From Anodontia alba (taxonomy: Eukaryota; Mollusca; Bivalvia; Lucinida; Lucinidae), in NCBI GenBank assembly GCA_964016985.1, contig OZ024831.1:85268095-85332094 (forward strand): a DNA stretch of 64,000 nt. The letters are read 5' to 3'. The notes under the pieces are model-generated. The model had not been told where the DNA came from and searched no databases. It was given only the letters and a program-made list of their open reading frames with translations. Of the stretch, positions 34,016 through 50,700 are shown piece after piece. The translations under genes and the position numbers were made by a program. Each line of letters opens with the position of its first letter. Within the stretch, counting starts at the first letter, position 1.

Positions 34016-35460
34016 GACAGTCTTGCAACACCTAGAAATTTTCAATCTGTATTTCATCCCTAAGTCTGCCCATCCTTTTTATCCTTGCAAAGTTCCTTTA
34101 CAGCCATTTTTAGAATGCGAAAACAAACAAATGCTCGTTATTTGTTTTAACCTCATGATACAAACACAATTACAATTTCACAGATTATGAAGACAAAACG
34201 TCTTACGTTAATTTGCGACACTTACAACCGCCTGTCTCATGAAACAAGTATAACGCATTTATTTACTTTCTGTGAGATGTCGAAAAGATAATCACTGTTG
34301 CATGGTGTTACAGATGTACATAATTCAGTTGTTAGTTACATTGTTTCTGACTTTATGAAAAAAAAATAAGGAACTCAGGAACTGATACAATCAGATCCAC
34401 GTCAAGTTCTCAATATCAAAGTGAAAGACGGACAAATACAATTAAACAGCAACAAATAAGAACAGATGACAAGCAGAGTTGGCAATCCGTTCCCAAAAGT
34501 AAGTCAAACACAACTGAACATTTAACAAACAGAACCACAATGAAAGTACCGCCTTGGAAAGGTCAGTGATAAATTACTGGGGGCGGGGTTAAGCTAGCTT
34601 TTAGGAATCCCAACCCTCGCTCTCAGCTTCCATTGTGGTAGCACTGGCTTTGTTTAGATGCGACCGTTTGTTTTCGACAACATGTATCTATACATTGGAG
34701 TTTTATTGTTATACGAAATCAGAGTACACTCATAAACTCAAGCCTACCCTCCAATACATGAAATGCATTTGTCTACAAAAAATAAAGGTAGAATTATTAA
34801 GAAAGGCAGCAATAAGATAAAATATGAGCCTACCTACAGCACGAAAACACGAGGAATAATCATAAAATAGCGAAAATAAATCAGTGACGTAGCATATTAC
34901 AAAAGCTTTTGCTTTTGATAATTTTTCATGTACATACATAATAACAATATTTATTCAAACGTTGAGTAGTCCTTACCATGGTAGCAACCAGGCAAAGTTC
35001 AAAACATTTAGCCTCTGCAACATCATTTAAGCACAAATAATTGCATATTGACTTTCGGTTAAAAACTGGAAAATGAGGGTGCTACAGTAGTTAAAAATAA
35101 AACTATGTCCCACCCCTTGAGCCACTTTTCTTACTCGCACATAATGTGTTAATAGTCCACGGAAGTGTACAATATAAAGGACTTGTTAGTTGAAGGAATA
35201 GATTTATCTTTATTATAAAATACTGAAGTACTCCGATTTTCCGGTTTCATTTATTGATATTTAAATGATGCACATTCAAAGAAAGAAGTAAAGCAAAAGT
35301 AGATATTTACAATTAAATCTATTGTGCATGTTTCTATGATAAATGGAGGAATCAAAGGTAACAGGTCACTATAATTTTGTTTTATTGAACACATGAAGTG
35401 TAAAAATATTTTTAACTGCCAGAATTATTGTATTACACACTTGTTACAAGTAGTTGCGGT

Positions 35461-35800
35461 CATGGTACGTCCACCAGGCAGAGACACCAGCCTAGTGGTA
35501 AAAAGTAGTTGCTGTAATGGTACCTAAGCCGTAATCCAAATTCATAAATATCTGACTTTATATGTGCGTCCATGTTAATAATACTAGATTGACGGTGCCC
35601 TCGGGGACGGACGGACCGTCCACCAGGCAGAGACACCAGCCTAGTGGTAAAAGGTAGTTGCGATCATGGTACCTTAGCCGTTATCCAAACTCATAAATAT
35701 CTGAGTTTATATGTGCGACCATGTTAATAATACTAGTTGACGGTGCCCTCGGGGACGGACGGACCGTCCACCAGGCAGAGACACCAGCCTACTGTCCTTT
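35461..35800. repeat. Tandem repeat, ~148-bp unit, plus a distant copy at 36352-36478
   Basis: The block gtccaccaggcagagacacc recurs at about 35469, 35618 and 35766, separated by gtagttgcggtcatggtacc and ggtgccctcggggacggacg. The copy at 36352 carries the same order, so the unit also moved or was split. Confidence 0.88.
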
Positions 35801-36478
35801 CGGAATCTTTCGGAAAGACGTTTTTTGCTGGGCGTTTTATCTTAAATGAAAATATTTTGTTCTGATTGACTATATCTTATCAGAAACCATTTGTCTTTTC
35901 TGTTGCTGTGTTTTGTTCTCAAATATGTACCCTAAAATTAAATTTATCGCCAAAAATTGGTCTGACCTACGCAATTTCTATAGTAAAGTGATTTTTTGGA
36001 ATTTTTGTCTTAGTAAATATTTTTTACTTTTCTTTGCTGAATTTAAATTATTGATGTTTCACAACAATATTGTGAAAATTTCAGAAATATGGAACAAGTG
36101 AAAGTTGTTGAAAATCTGCCTCCAAGTTACCTACCCTACAAATTTCTGCATAATTTTCATTCATTTTTACTATGGGAAAAAGTGAAAATATTGGATTTTT
36201 TAAAAACCACTGACTAGAATAAAACTTTTTGCGCATAGGTAGTTACGACAAATGGTTTTGCATTAAATCATGACAAAAGTTTACAAATTTACTTCTTCTG
36301 TTTAAAGCGCCGAGCAAAAAACGACTTTCTGAAAGATGTCGAAAGCACAGTAGTGGTAAAAAGTAGTTGCGGTCATGGTACCTAAGCCGTAATCCAAACT
36401 CATAAATATCTGAGTTTATATGTGCGACCATGTTAATAATACTGGGTTGACGGTGCCTTCGGGGACGAACAGACCGTA

Positions 36479-36783
36479 CAAGGAAAAACACACCTTTTGC
36501 TCCCTTCGTAAATGCCAGCATCTTACTACAATAACAGGTGGTCTACATATGATTTGTAAATTGTCTTGAATCATCAGATGCAGACAATTATGGTGAAAAA
36601 GCTTTTCTGGACAAGGCCATTTAAATACTGGATTTCAAGCTTATTTGATCAAATGACGCTCGAAGTCATAAATCAAAGGTCATCATTTGCTTCTGTAGAA
36701 AACAAAAAGACCATATGTAGACCACCTGTTATTGTAGTAAGATGCTGGCATTTACACGGGGAGCAAAGGTGTGGTTTTGTCCT
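36479..36783. mobile_element. Element with ~75-bp terminal inverted repeats
   Basis: Left arm 36479-36556 and right arm 36706-36783 are inverted copies (key piece gccagcatcttactacaata and its complement). The 150-bp middle is unique. Its left end abuts the end of the 36352-36478 tandem-repeat copy. Confidence 0.88.
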
Positions 36784-38150
36784 TTGGTCATCGAATTCTC
36801 AACCAGACATTCTAATGCATAACCAGAAAAATTAGGCAGGTCAGCATTTTTTTGCAGAAATAAATCTAAAACCTGTTAAATTTCTTTGCAGACAATTACA
36901 GGGCTATTGAATCGATGTAAAAACACAAAAACTGTGTAAAAGCCATTATACACTATGATTCTGGAGATTGAAGATGTTCCCATAAAATACTGTTATTTCT
37001 GAATCAACAGCGCACTACTTATCAGGTTGACCAATGGTTCCGTAAAACAAGCTTCGTGTGTTCCTGAAGCCGTGGAGGTGAAATAAGACCCGCTTTATAG
37101 CTGTACGTTTTGTCATTATTTAGATACATCTGATGCGTAACTACCCATTTCCTTAAAACATTTTTATCGCTCAGGAAACACAGAAAATGCGAAATTTGTT
37201 TACTTTTTTTTCAGTCGTCGAATTCCAAACCGGATGTCGCTCTAATTGTTTAGTTCTTAACCGATGGTTATGCATTCTTTCGTTTGGTAGGCGTATATTT
37301 TTAATTTTGGACATACATGGTTGAGCGAACAGTGTCGTGCGTCAAACTGCTATTCTCGATGTTTGAACAAGTTCTGTACAAATTCATTCTGCCAGCATTT
37401 CTTAAATATGTCACTTTGATTTCATTAACAAGTATATTTGATGTATACTGCGTATTTCCAATAACAGTGAAAACCGAAATATGGGTAAACATTATCAGGC
37501 ACATGTTCACGATTTTCCTATTTCTATTTTTTATTAATTTGATTGTTATTTCCATTCGCTTTCTGCGCTCTACAATTATATCTTAGTCACCGGGATACGC
37601 ATCTTTTTACTCTGTATAGGGAAGTCGGAATGTCGGAAAATATATTTCGCATAGATTTATTAGTTAAATGGTCAGATGGACTTCATTCAAAAGTAGGATA
37701 TGTGATATTCGTGTGTGTGTGTCCGATAATTTAGCATAAAAGTATATGTCTGCAGTAAAATTGTACTATTGTCAAACTCATTTTAAAGTTGTCAAATCCC
37801 TCCCCTTCCCACCGCCCCGCCCCCTCGCCCCCGCCGGCGCCCCACACCTCCCACTCGACATATGCATCATTGACAATTCAAAATATGCTGGGTGAAGATA
37901 AAGTCAGTCTGCGCGAAAGCGCAGGCTGATCTGAATCTTCTCTGGATGCACATGTCCGTAAGAACATTTTCTGATGTTTCTGACTTTTTAATTCACTTTT
38001 GCACTTGCCTGTTTGTGTCAATAAAAGCGTTATTTGCAAACGGTTAAAATGCGATTTATTTAAAATAAATAAATAAGTACACTTACTTCAGTGTGTCTTA
38101 GCTTAAAGAATGCACAGAGACCTTTAATCATCCAAACATAAAGACAATTG

Positions 38151-38181
<31 letters not shown>

Positions 38182-38409
38182 TCAAAAGAAATTAAACAAT
38201 AATAGATTTGAAAAAAAAAGGTCTGAAAGATAAATTAATGAGAAACATAAAAAAGAGATACAGAAGTCTTTAGACTTTCTTCTGAATCACATTGGTATAA
38301 TTAGGCTTATACTTTCTGTGTAATTGTAATGCACTATGTATTATACGATTAAATATTGTTTTAACCTAAAAAGCTGAACCCACCACCATCTTTCATTAAA
38401 ATTCGGTGC

Positions 38410-38660
38410 TTATTGTCGCACCTGCTTTATCATGGGCGACTTAGGCGAGCACGTTTTCGCCTGTTATATCGTCTGTGTTACGTCCTCCGGTTACTCCGTG
38501 GTACGTCTACCCTAGCGTCAACGATGAAGTTTACAAAGTGTAAAAATTTTACGGTTAGTTTCACTTCACTAATGGTTTAATTTCTCTGAGCTAAACAAGG
38601 ATGACAACTCTCACTCTCATGACGCTGCTTTTAACATTTAAGTGCGCAGGTGCGACATAA
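38410..38660. mobile_element. Short TIR element (ttgtcgcacctgc...gcaggtgcgac)
   Basis: Inverted ends gtcgcacctgc and gcaggtgcgac about 240 bp apart, followed by a long T tract. Class unknown. Confidence 0.5.
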
Positions 38661-38663
38661 CTT

Positions 38664-38667
<4 letters not shown>

Positions 38668-38701
<34 letters not shown>

Positions 38702-38900
38702 TTTGTTTGTTTGTTTTTTTGTTTCTTTTGTTTTTTTCTTTTTGTTTTTTTATGTTTTAACTGCATCTATACTTAACGCTATTGTAGCCAGACGAAATTC
38801 ACCAATCCTTAGTTATTCATTATAATAATTCAGAATTAAATTTGGACAGATGTATGTATGTATGTATGTATGTATGTATGTATGTATGTATGTATGTCAA
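38668..38900. repeat. Poly-T tract and (TATG)n microsatellite
   Basis: A T-run and T-rich stretch at 38668-38757; TATG repeats at 38850-38897. Confidence 0.93.
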
Positions 38901-39509
38901 GTACATTCAGAAAGCTGATTCATTGTTTTTATACAATACGATAACTGTTTGCTCTTCTTAGACATTTTCTTAACTTAGGTTTCATGAAGTCTCAAGCCTT
39001 TAACATGTACCTAATAGAATAATAATAATAAAATGATAAAAGGTTAAAATGCGATTGATTTGATATGAATAAATTATGTGCATCACTTCAGCGTGCCTTA
39101 GTTTGAGAACATGCATAGAGTGTCACGGGAATACCATGGCTTTATGCATATTTATTTAAGTTATGCTTTTTTTGTATCATTAATGTTAATTATTTATATA
39201 TTTACATGCAGTCAATTTACGTTACATTAAGTAATTTATAGTACATGTTATCCCATTAACAATTCATTGACGTAACTTTATGACACTGATGTTGTTGTTA
39301 AGTAGAGGTAACGTGACACCTATCTGAAGATACTTAAGAAGACATAAATCAGATATGAAAAATTTTCCAACGAAAGAAGCAACGAAAGTGTATGACTGTC
39401 AAGGAAAGAAGAAATCAAGGAACAGAAAGCTATAGAATTTCATTGTATTCTGACCAAAGGAGAATCCAGTTGATATTGCCAGCAGAGGAACACCAACTAC
39501 AGAACTTCA

Positions 39510-39789
39510 CATCACGAAAACATACCTATATAATTTTGACCCCCTTAAACCCCACTTTTATATAGTAAAACTGGGGTTTACAGGGGTATACATTATTTTT
39601 TCTTATTTCTGCTCAAAAACATAGATTGTGTGTACTCGTTAGAACCGCCTCGCTGAGGCGGTTCTAACGAGTACCCACAATCTATGTTTTGAACAGAAAT
39701 ATGAAAAATATCAGAATTTTTATCTGAAAATTTTCATTTTTTTGGTGGTAAAATTTTCAGCATATTTGAATAGGCGTGTTTTCGTAATG
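39510..39789 (+). mobile_element. MITE-1 copy 10 (forward), nested in the BEL/Pao remnant
   Basis: catcacgaaaacatacctat start and ggcgtgttttcgtaatg end; palindrome at about 39619-39686. It postdates the retrotransposon insertion. Confidence 0.92.
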
Positions 39790-40079
39790 AAGAAATAAAC
39801 TGACAAAACAAACAAAACACTATGTCAGACGTATAATCGGAACTACAAAGAACAAAAATACATATGAGGCAAAATTAATTGCGGGAAAGAGCTTTATCGA
39901 CAAGAGTGGAGATGAAGACATGTCGACAGCTCCGCTTGGTATAGACAATTCAAGGTCCTATTCTGTGACAAAACATTTCAGCGTAACCGCCTAAGCCGCG
40001 AGGTTCATTGCCAAACTAAGAAAATATAGTAATTCTCATGGCCTGATGCAAGCTTCAGAGATGCTCAGTACTGAATAAA

Positions 40080-40930
40080 CGGTTCATACCAGCTTCCGTT
40101 AATGCCATCTTTACCAAAGTGCCGTGTTTCCGAGATTGTGCCGTTCACCTACACAAGAATAGATTATTTTGGACCATTAATTATCAAAAACAAGGCAGAA
40201 AATGAAAATGTATGGATAAATTTATTCACATGCTCAGTAACAAGAGCTGTGCACCTAGAATTTTCTAACTGAACAATTCCTATTAGTATTCAGAAGATTC
40301 CTGTCAAGACATGGTAAACCTTAAGAATTATCTCGGCCAATGCCCCACAGTGTAAGCTGGCCTCAGAAACCCTGCCTTGGGGACAAATCTTGGCTCATCA
40401 TGATGTCACGTCTTCTATCGCCAATGAAAGAATAAAATGGAAATTCCTTATAGAGATTGCACCATGGATGAGTGGATTTTATGAACAATAGGCGGGACTG
40501 ATAAAAGGACCTTACGATAAGCAGTAGGAGGAGCTAGTTTGAATAACTTTCAACTTTTAAGTTTTAAAAGAAGCAGAATCGGTCGGGAACGCCAGACCGC
40601 TAGTTTATGTTGGGGTCTTACATAACTGTGACTCCAGCTAATTTCTTAAGCCTTAATTCAATTATAGGATTAAAACACATTAAGCAATGGTAAAGATGAT
40701 GTCTTGACTCCAAACCAAAAGGCAGCAGAAAAGCTGTTAGAGACCTGGGAAAAGGGACTGAACTATTTAATAGTTTCTGTCAAATATGGAAACAAATTAT
40801 TACTCTTTGATATTTAAGGGAGAGAACACAAATTTATCTAAAAGAAACACGTGTGCGGTATTCCTATCCAGCTTCGATAGATGACATTTTCTTAATCAAA
40901 GATGACTTAACCAGAAGAAAATAAATAGGG
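40080..40930 (+). pseudogene. BEL/Pao integrase remnant
   Basis: The reading frame shifts several times and contains stops. The first catalytic Asp is visible in RIDYFGP. The region expected to hold the second Asp (SDNA-type) reads SANA, so it is lost. The C-terminal part has WKFLIEIAPWMSGFYEQ followed by a stop. Confidence 0.75.
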
Positions 40931-41603
40931 CAAGATTCAGGAACTACTAAAAATGAGATAGAAAGGTACGTTCAGCAAAGGTTATGTTGCCCTCCAATGT
41001 AATGATAGGACGCCCCCTGACTTAGCTATGTCCCATTGAATGTCCTACAGAAAAGTGTAACACTCACAAAGTCAAAACACCTTTCAGTGTGTGAAACACA
41101 ACCAAACACACAGTTTAAACAGCGTTCAAGAAGACAAGCTGTCATCCAAGCTTGCGAATTCTTTAAAGGTAGTGTCTCGGAGATACTGTGACTTTATACA
41201 TATTTATTTAATTTGTGCTTTCTTTGCATCATTTTTGTTAAATTGTGTATATAGACATGCAGTCATTTTAAGTTACATTAAGTTACTTTAAGTAACTTAA
41301 TGTTACTTAATGCAATTTCTTTAACATTTTACTGATGTAACGTCATATGACGTTTGCGTCTTTGCTAATCGGAAGTAACATGACAACTGTCTACAGATGC
41401 TTAAGAAAACACAGTTATAAGCATTTGCCAAGGTAAGAAGCAACCAAAGTGTATGACTGTCAAGGTAAAAAGAAAACAGTGTGACAGAAATTATTACAGA
41501 ATCTTAAGTGATTCCTCCTACTATAAACGCATTTCCAATGTAATTGCATTTTAATATCATTAAAGACTTTTTATTTAGCAACTTTCTTATTTGTATATGA
41601 CAC

Positions 41604-44758
<3,155 letters not shown>

Positions 44759-44783
44759 ATGTGGCTGAGCTATTTGTTTAGTG
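44759..44783 (+). CDS. Paralogue C exon 1: signal peptide start
   Basis: ATG TGG CTG AGC TAT TTG TTT AGT G with donor GTAAGT. Same 25-nt length as exon 1 of B, with conserved sequence on both sides. Confidence 0.75.
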
Positions 44784-47700
44784 GTAAGTGGTTTCCCAAC
44801 CGTAATAATGTTAACAGTAAATCGATCCAAACCACTAAGAATATTTGTCAAATTTTGCACTTTCCTTTATCATGTTCGAGGGTTCTTCAAAACATAACCG
44901 GACAAGTTGAATATATTCTGAATTGTTTGAAATAATCGAATAATTTATTTTTTGTTTGTTTTTGTATAAAAGAATACAGGATTACCTCCATCAAATACTG
45001 AAAACGATTTCTCGAAATCTCAATTAATACCGAAATGAAGTTAGTTATGTCGCCTGTGCGTGAGCGGGACAAAGTCTTGCACCATAAAAGACGTCAGTTA
45101 GTAAACACATATATCATTGAGGCAGACACTGTCTTGCGTCTTCAAATTTGAATTGTTGTCACAGATGACTGCAGTTAGCGCCATGTAATGGTGAAGGTTG
45201 AGTGGGGGACGAAAGGGTGCATATCGGACTCAATAACTTATTTGCTCTTTGCTAGAGATGTTGTAGATAGCTACGAACAGTAAGTAGATCAGTGGAACTG
45301 AGGTGTTCGCTCATGTTTACGTGTTATAAGAATGCACCGGACTCAGTTTTGGTAGTGGATTGCCTCAAGATACTGTACATGACGTACCATAATAACACAT
45401 CTAAGAAAAAAAGTATGGTGTTCTCTTAGTCTTACTTCAGCATATGACGTCTAACTTCTTATTTAGAGCTTCTTACTTCGTAGTTGTGATTTCTTTTGTG
45501 GTAGGTCTGTTTGACTATGGCGTTTCATTCATGGTCCTTATGCGAACCGAACATGTATAATTTTGAGCTGCATCAGAACTAAGGGCAAGATTTCGCGTGA
45601 GTTAAACTTCTAGTTTAAGCGCCTATTCCACCTCGGTCTTAATATTTATTTTTTATTGTTTTTTTTTTTTTTTTTTTTTTTTTTTGTTTTTTTTTTTTTC
45701 TGCTGACAGTTCTAAGGCAGCTCAGCCGTTGCAGTTATTCTTATTTCGTACAGTGATTATTGTAGTTGCGCCGATTTGTGTTGTCACTATTTGTTCCTCG
45801 TATATTTTTCATTTGATATCCCAAAATGTCTGTGCTTCATGACTATGGTCTTTTCTGTGTATATACAAGTATATTTTCTCTTTCTTCAAATCTCTTTTTT
45901 TTTCACTAACCTCTTATTTTTTACTTCAATGTTTAAGCTTCTTTCTTGTAGCATGCTACTTCTAAATTCCTTATTCTTTAGGTTTAACATTTCACTTCTT
46001 TTTTATACATCTATTCTCATACATGAATATCGTGTTCTATGTCTGTATTGTGTTTGCTTTGTCTAAATTTGCATAGTATTTGAAGGAGAATTACGCTGAC
46101 ATTACACTGTTAGCATTCTGACTGGGGACTTTTTTGATCTGCGCAGATTGATTTTCAAATGTTCAATGCTTATTACTAGGAAGAACTACTTATAATACTT
46201 TTATGCTCTTTGTTGGAGTAGTTGTTGTAGTTTTACGGTTCGCTCGTTTTCTTTTCAGCAGGAGTATGCTTTCTAGCGTATTCAACAGTGACTGGGCTGC
46301 TTTGTGATGATATTGACACACAGGCTTGTCAGCTGATTCATACGAAGAGACCGGACATGTGCAATGACACATCCATTGCTTATGTAACATGTCCCAGATT
46401 TTGTTCAAAATGCCGTACGTAGCTACATGTACATTGCTTCAATTAATATTACAGTCGAACCTCGATGGCTCGAACACTGATGGCTCGTTTACCATGGCTA
46501 TTTCGAACTCGTTTTGAGTCCATGCGAAATTCTTCTGATAGCTCAAGAAAACAAATATTTAAGGAAATTTTCTTATTTTATCGTGCAATTTTATGTTGTG
46601 TGTACTCATTAGAATCGCCTCATCGAGGCAATTCTAATGAGTACACTCAACATACAATCACTGTGTAGAAAATCGAAAAGATTTCCCTAAATTATTGCTA
46701 TTTGCTTCCTGAACTGGTGCCAGTGGCTCGAACTACCCATGTCTCGAACGAATTTCCATGGTCCCAAAGATGTTCGAGCCATTGAGGTTCGACTGTAGAA
46801 AGTATTAACGCTTATTATGCTAGGTAAAAATCTTACCAGACAACATTTTGAAATATTCTTTTTTACTTTCCCAGGAAAATAAGATTTGATAGATATGCAA
46901 GGAGACAATTTGCATACAATGTCAAATCCCATTTTCGTGGGGAAAATAGAAAATTATCGTCAATTTGTCGTCTTCTGAATTAGCCCTTAGAGTGGTTTAC
47001 ACTTTTGCTTTATCTAATTATTTCAGAAAACAATTTAGGTCATTGACTGTTAAAATGTACAAAGCATCGGGTTAGTTCCATACGAATATAGTTTTGTATT
47101 AAATACCTACACATTTTTTGTCCGTTTCTAAAGTGTATAACCATGATTCAAGTGATGTCAGAGTTGCTCATAATGTATAATTCAGACAGTTGTGGTGGTT
47201 GCTTTGAATATGAAAGTGGAATCATCTGGGATACAAAATTACCCTTACACCTGCCGTGACCTCGTGTACTATGTGTATCAGTCACTTCCAAAAACCAGAA
47301 GCTAATTACATGACATATAAGCTACCCTTCCGTTTTGTTGTTGTTGTTGAAACACAATAAAAAACGACGGACTATAGAACATTTGATTAAATGTAAAAAG
47401 AAAAACAAAAAAAAAAACACATATATATCTAATGTTTCTCAGGAAATAAGTAATAGAAGAGTACTATTCGACAAAGAACATTTGATTAAATGTAAAAAAG
47501 AAAACAAAAAAAAAAAAACAACAAAAAACATATATATCTAATGTTTCTTAGGAAATAAGTAATAGAAGAGTACTATTCGACATTTCGACATTTTAGCCAC
47601 CACTCTCTTTGATATACTTTCCTAAACATATTGCAATGAAGTCTACGTTCTAAAATCAGGTAACAACAGTGCCATGCTTTACTTGTCGCCCCAGCAAACA

Positions 47701-50700
47701 CAAAACGTCAAAATAACGTTGTTTTGACATCGCTGCGACGTCAAAACGACGGTATAACCATACTCTGTGTTTACTTGGAAGTTCGAAATTCCGAAAAGTA
47801 TGGCGTGACTCTGCGCTCTAAAATGCATGGTTATCCATCGTAGACTAATGTTGAGTAACGGAGTGCAAACATTGTAAACATAAAGATGTGTACCAGCTTA
47901 TCCTTAGAAAATATTATTTTGCAAATGATTGTAAATTATTATATGTTTTATCAGATATTCATATGAAGCGTCTTTTGCATATACATGAGGACATGAAAGT
48001 TAAATACACATTTATAATCAAACTTCAAGGGCTTATATGACACTGTCTTTGGAACTATTGAATTTGTTCTTGACATGAATAATTCGAGCATCTGAGAGTT
48101 AATCAAAGAGCCAGGCCAGGAAGCAAATGGGGTTAGTTTAGAGATGCATTTTCGGTCTTCTATAATATTAAGGTATTTTGAGTGTACACATTTGAATCGC
48201 TTCGATGAGACGATTCTAATGAGAACACACAACATACCTTTTACGACGGAATAAGAAAATTCCCCTAAAATATCCATTAATACTTGTTTTGTTTAGCTAC
48301 CGGATGAATGTCCTAGGGACTCAAAAACTATTTTGATTCAGCCACGGCTAATAAGCAATCGGTGTTCGAGTCCATCACGAAAACATGCCTATATAATTTT
48401 GACCCCCTTAAACACCACTTTTATATAGTAAAACTGGGGTTGACAGGGTATACATTATTTTTCTTATTTGTGCTCAAAAACATAGATTGTGGGTACTCGT
48501 TGGAACCGCCTCGTCGAGGCGGTTCTAACGAGTACCCACAATCTATGTTTTGAGCAGAAATATGAAAAATATCACAGTTTTGTATCTGACAATTTTCAGT
48601 TTTTGGAGGTGAAATTTTCAATATATTTGAATAGGCATGTTTTCGTAATGCATTGAAGTTTAACTGTAGGTGGTTCGTTTTATACGAATTGTCTCATTTG
48701 GTTGCAAAATTCAGGTTCAGATGTCTTCAACTTTATTTGCTGTTTCTGGAATTGAAAACTGGAATGAGCTACAGTTTTTTTTTGTTTTTTGTTTTTTTTT
48801 CTATTTAATTTGTAAGCATTTAATATAGGTAGCTATAAAGTGGTTTCAGAGACGCTAACCTTTCAACCTTGTAGGCTGGTACAAATACCTTTGCAACGAG
48901 TGTAGATCCAGATGAGATGGCTCATAATGAGCTGTCCCATCAGGATCTACACTATTTTTAGTATCTTAATGATTTGGTGTAACAAGAGTTCAGATCTAGA
49001 TCAAACGCTATTAAATACGGCGACTAATCTGGGACTTTTTGTTGCCACTAATCTTGCAGTTTTCAGACCCTCTATTTATTAGTAAAATTGACTGGTTCAA
49101 AGTTTCAAGCAAATATTTAAAGTGTTAAGCTACCTGAACCTTCGTTGAAAATTGATACATCCTTGAAGTAATGCAAAACCGAGAAAAGTGAGAAATGGAC
49201 ACTTCACAAACCTGAAAACAGCTGAACTGTCAAGTTTTCTCGGCTATACGCGGCTATACTAGCTAGATATTTGGTCGATTTTTTTTTTACAATCGGTCTA
49301 TAGTGTACAAACGCCAAAGCTTCCTTAAAGAAGTGGGTCAACGTGAGTATCATTGAACAATGTAATACAGACCACGCGTTAGACTAATCCAGGTAACGGT
49401 TATTTATAGCCGTGCTATTCTTGTCGCTGTGACGTCAAAGTGCTGTGTAAAGATGGTTAACTGTAAAACCTGGACTGGGACATTGGCAAACAGTGCAGAC
49501 CCAGATCAGACGCCAAAGAACGGATCTGAACTGTTTGTTAAATTACAGAAAGTTAAGGATTAAACGAAACAGTCTTACGTTCCCGTTCAGGACCATTTTC
49601 CCCGCCTACACTAAGAGACAATCGATCCATCAGTGTTGTTAGATTTATGATTTTTTGGAAACCAAACTTATCGGAAGTAGTGTGAAAATCGCTCTTGTTT
49701 CGTTCAGCCGTGCAATAGACATGATATCTGCTAGACGATGTTTGTCCATTGTGTTTTCGAGAGAGTGTTGTTATACGTTTGTACCTTCTGTACTTCTCAA
49801 TTCTTAGTAAACTTTATAAGATTGCATAACGTCAATACCTTCTAGTGCTGAACAATGCACATTTCAAAATATTTGTTCTGGGGTTTCCAAGCAAGCCATT
49901 ACGAAAAAACGCCTATTCAAATATATAGAAAAATTCACCTCCAAAAACTTGAAAATTTTCATATAAAAACCTCCTATTTTTTCATATTTTTGCTCGAAAA
50001 CATAGATTGTGGGTACTCGTTAGAACCGCCTCGACGAGGCGGTTCAAACGAGTACCCATAATGTATGTTTACGACCAAAATTAAGAAAAATAATGTATAC
50101 CCCTGTAAACCCCAGTTTTACTATATAGAAGTGGGGTTTAAGGGGGTCAAAATTACATAGGCAGGTTTCCGTGATGCGAAAATACCAACTGTTGATATGG
50201 GTATCATATATTTAATTTGAGCTTGAACTTCTGGATGATTTTTGTCATACCGGTTAACTTAAAATGTGTGTATGCTACTTATTTTATGGACTACACAACA
50301 GGTTGCGTTCTCCACTGTGACTGTTAGTGGTATGCGTCTGTTATTCGTACGATTTCGAAAATAATATAAATCTGCCAAGAGTTTCATCGTCTTAAATATT
50401 CAACTATTTCAGGCGTAAATTTGGTCAGAGCATATCCACTCAAATATGAACCACGCAGTGTATAAAAGTGTCTGCAGGCATATACCTTCAGTTACAGCCC
50501 AGATAAGCATATATCTAAACCGTGCCATTGCTATTCGCTTACGAAATCATATGACACAGAAGATTATATCGAATGACGTGATCTAACCTGATCATTACGG
50601 GTATACAGGCTGATCACGACATTTGCTGACCGCACTTGCCACCAATACCATTGCGCGAGTGCATAATTTCAAAATCATAATATATGCGGGTTGTTCAAAA

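Larger units (their letters stand above)
29341..39120. other. Intergenic region between B and C, left part
   Basis: No gene found. Holds a palindromic element (29851-29983), a ccagtat-rich cluster (31505-32065), an (ATT)n run (32091-32124), a TIR element (32581-32905), two hairpins (33265-33330 and 33575-33635), a CT tract (33964-34012), two PQSQ-like repeats (31070-31460 and 34370-34630), a tandem repeat (35461-35800), a long-TIR element (36479-36783), a small TIR element (38410-38660) and several microsatellites. A few ORFs of 60-90 codons have no recognisable domain. Confidence 0.6.
39121..41490 (+). mobile_element. Decayed, internally deleted BEL/Pao-type LTR retrotransposon
   Basis: Two diverged direct repeats (about 39121-39430 and 41173-41490) begin tgtcacgggaata / tgtctcggagata and share ctttatacatatttatttaa-type and gtgtatgactgtcaagg blocks; I read them as LTRs. 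Between them, broken pieces of a BEL/Pao integrase can be seen: RIDYFGPLIIK and INLFTCSVTRAVHLE (40160-40265), WKFLIEIAPWMSGFYEQ (about 40440-40490) and LIKDDL-like sequence (about 40890-40915), interrupted by stops and frameshifts. Gag, protease and RT are absent, so most of the internal region is deleted. MITE-1 copy 10 is inserted at 39510-39789. Inactive fossil. Confidence 0.82.

Noticed and set aside
33930..34190. 86-codon frame with a Ser-Leu run
   Set aside because: It is a translation of the (CT)n microsatellite; the minus-strand frame with Arg-Glu runs has the same cause.
37317..37586. 89-codon hydrophobic frame in the intergenic region
   Set aside because: Looks like a chance frame in AT-rich DNA: no domain, no splice or poly-A context, and an overlapping open frame on the opposite strand.
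45776..46066. 96-codon hydrophobic frame
   Set aside because: It comes from a T-rich, pyrimidine-rich intron stretch (Phe/Leu/Ser bias) with no homology to the exon set.
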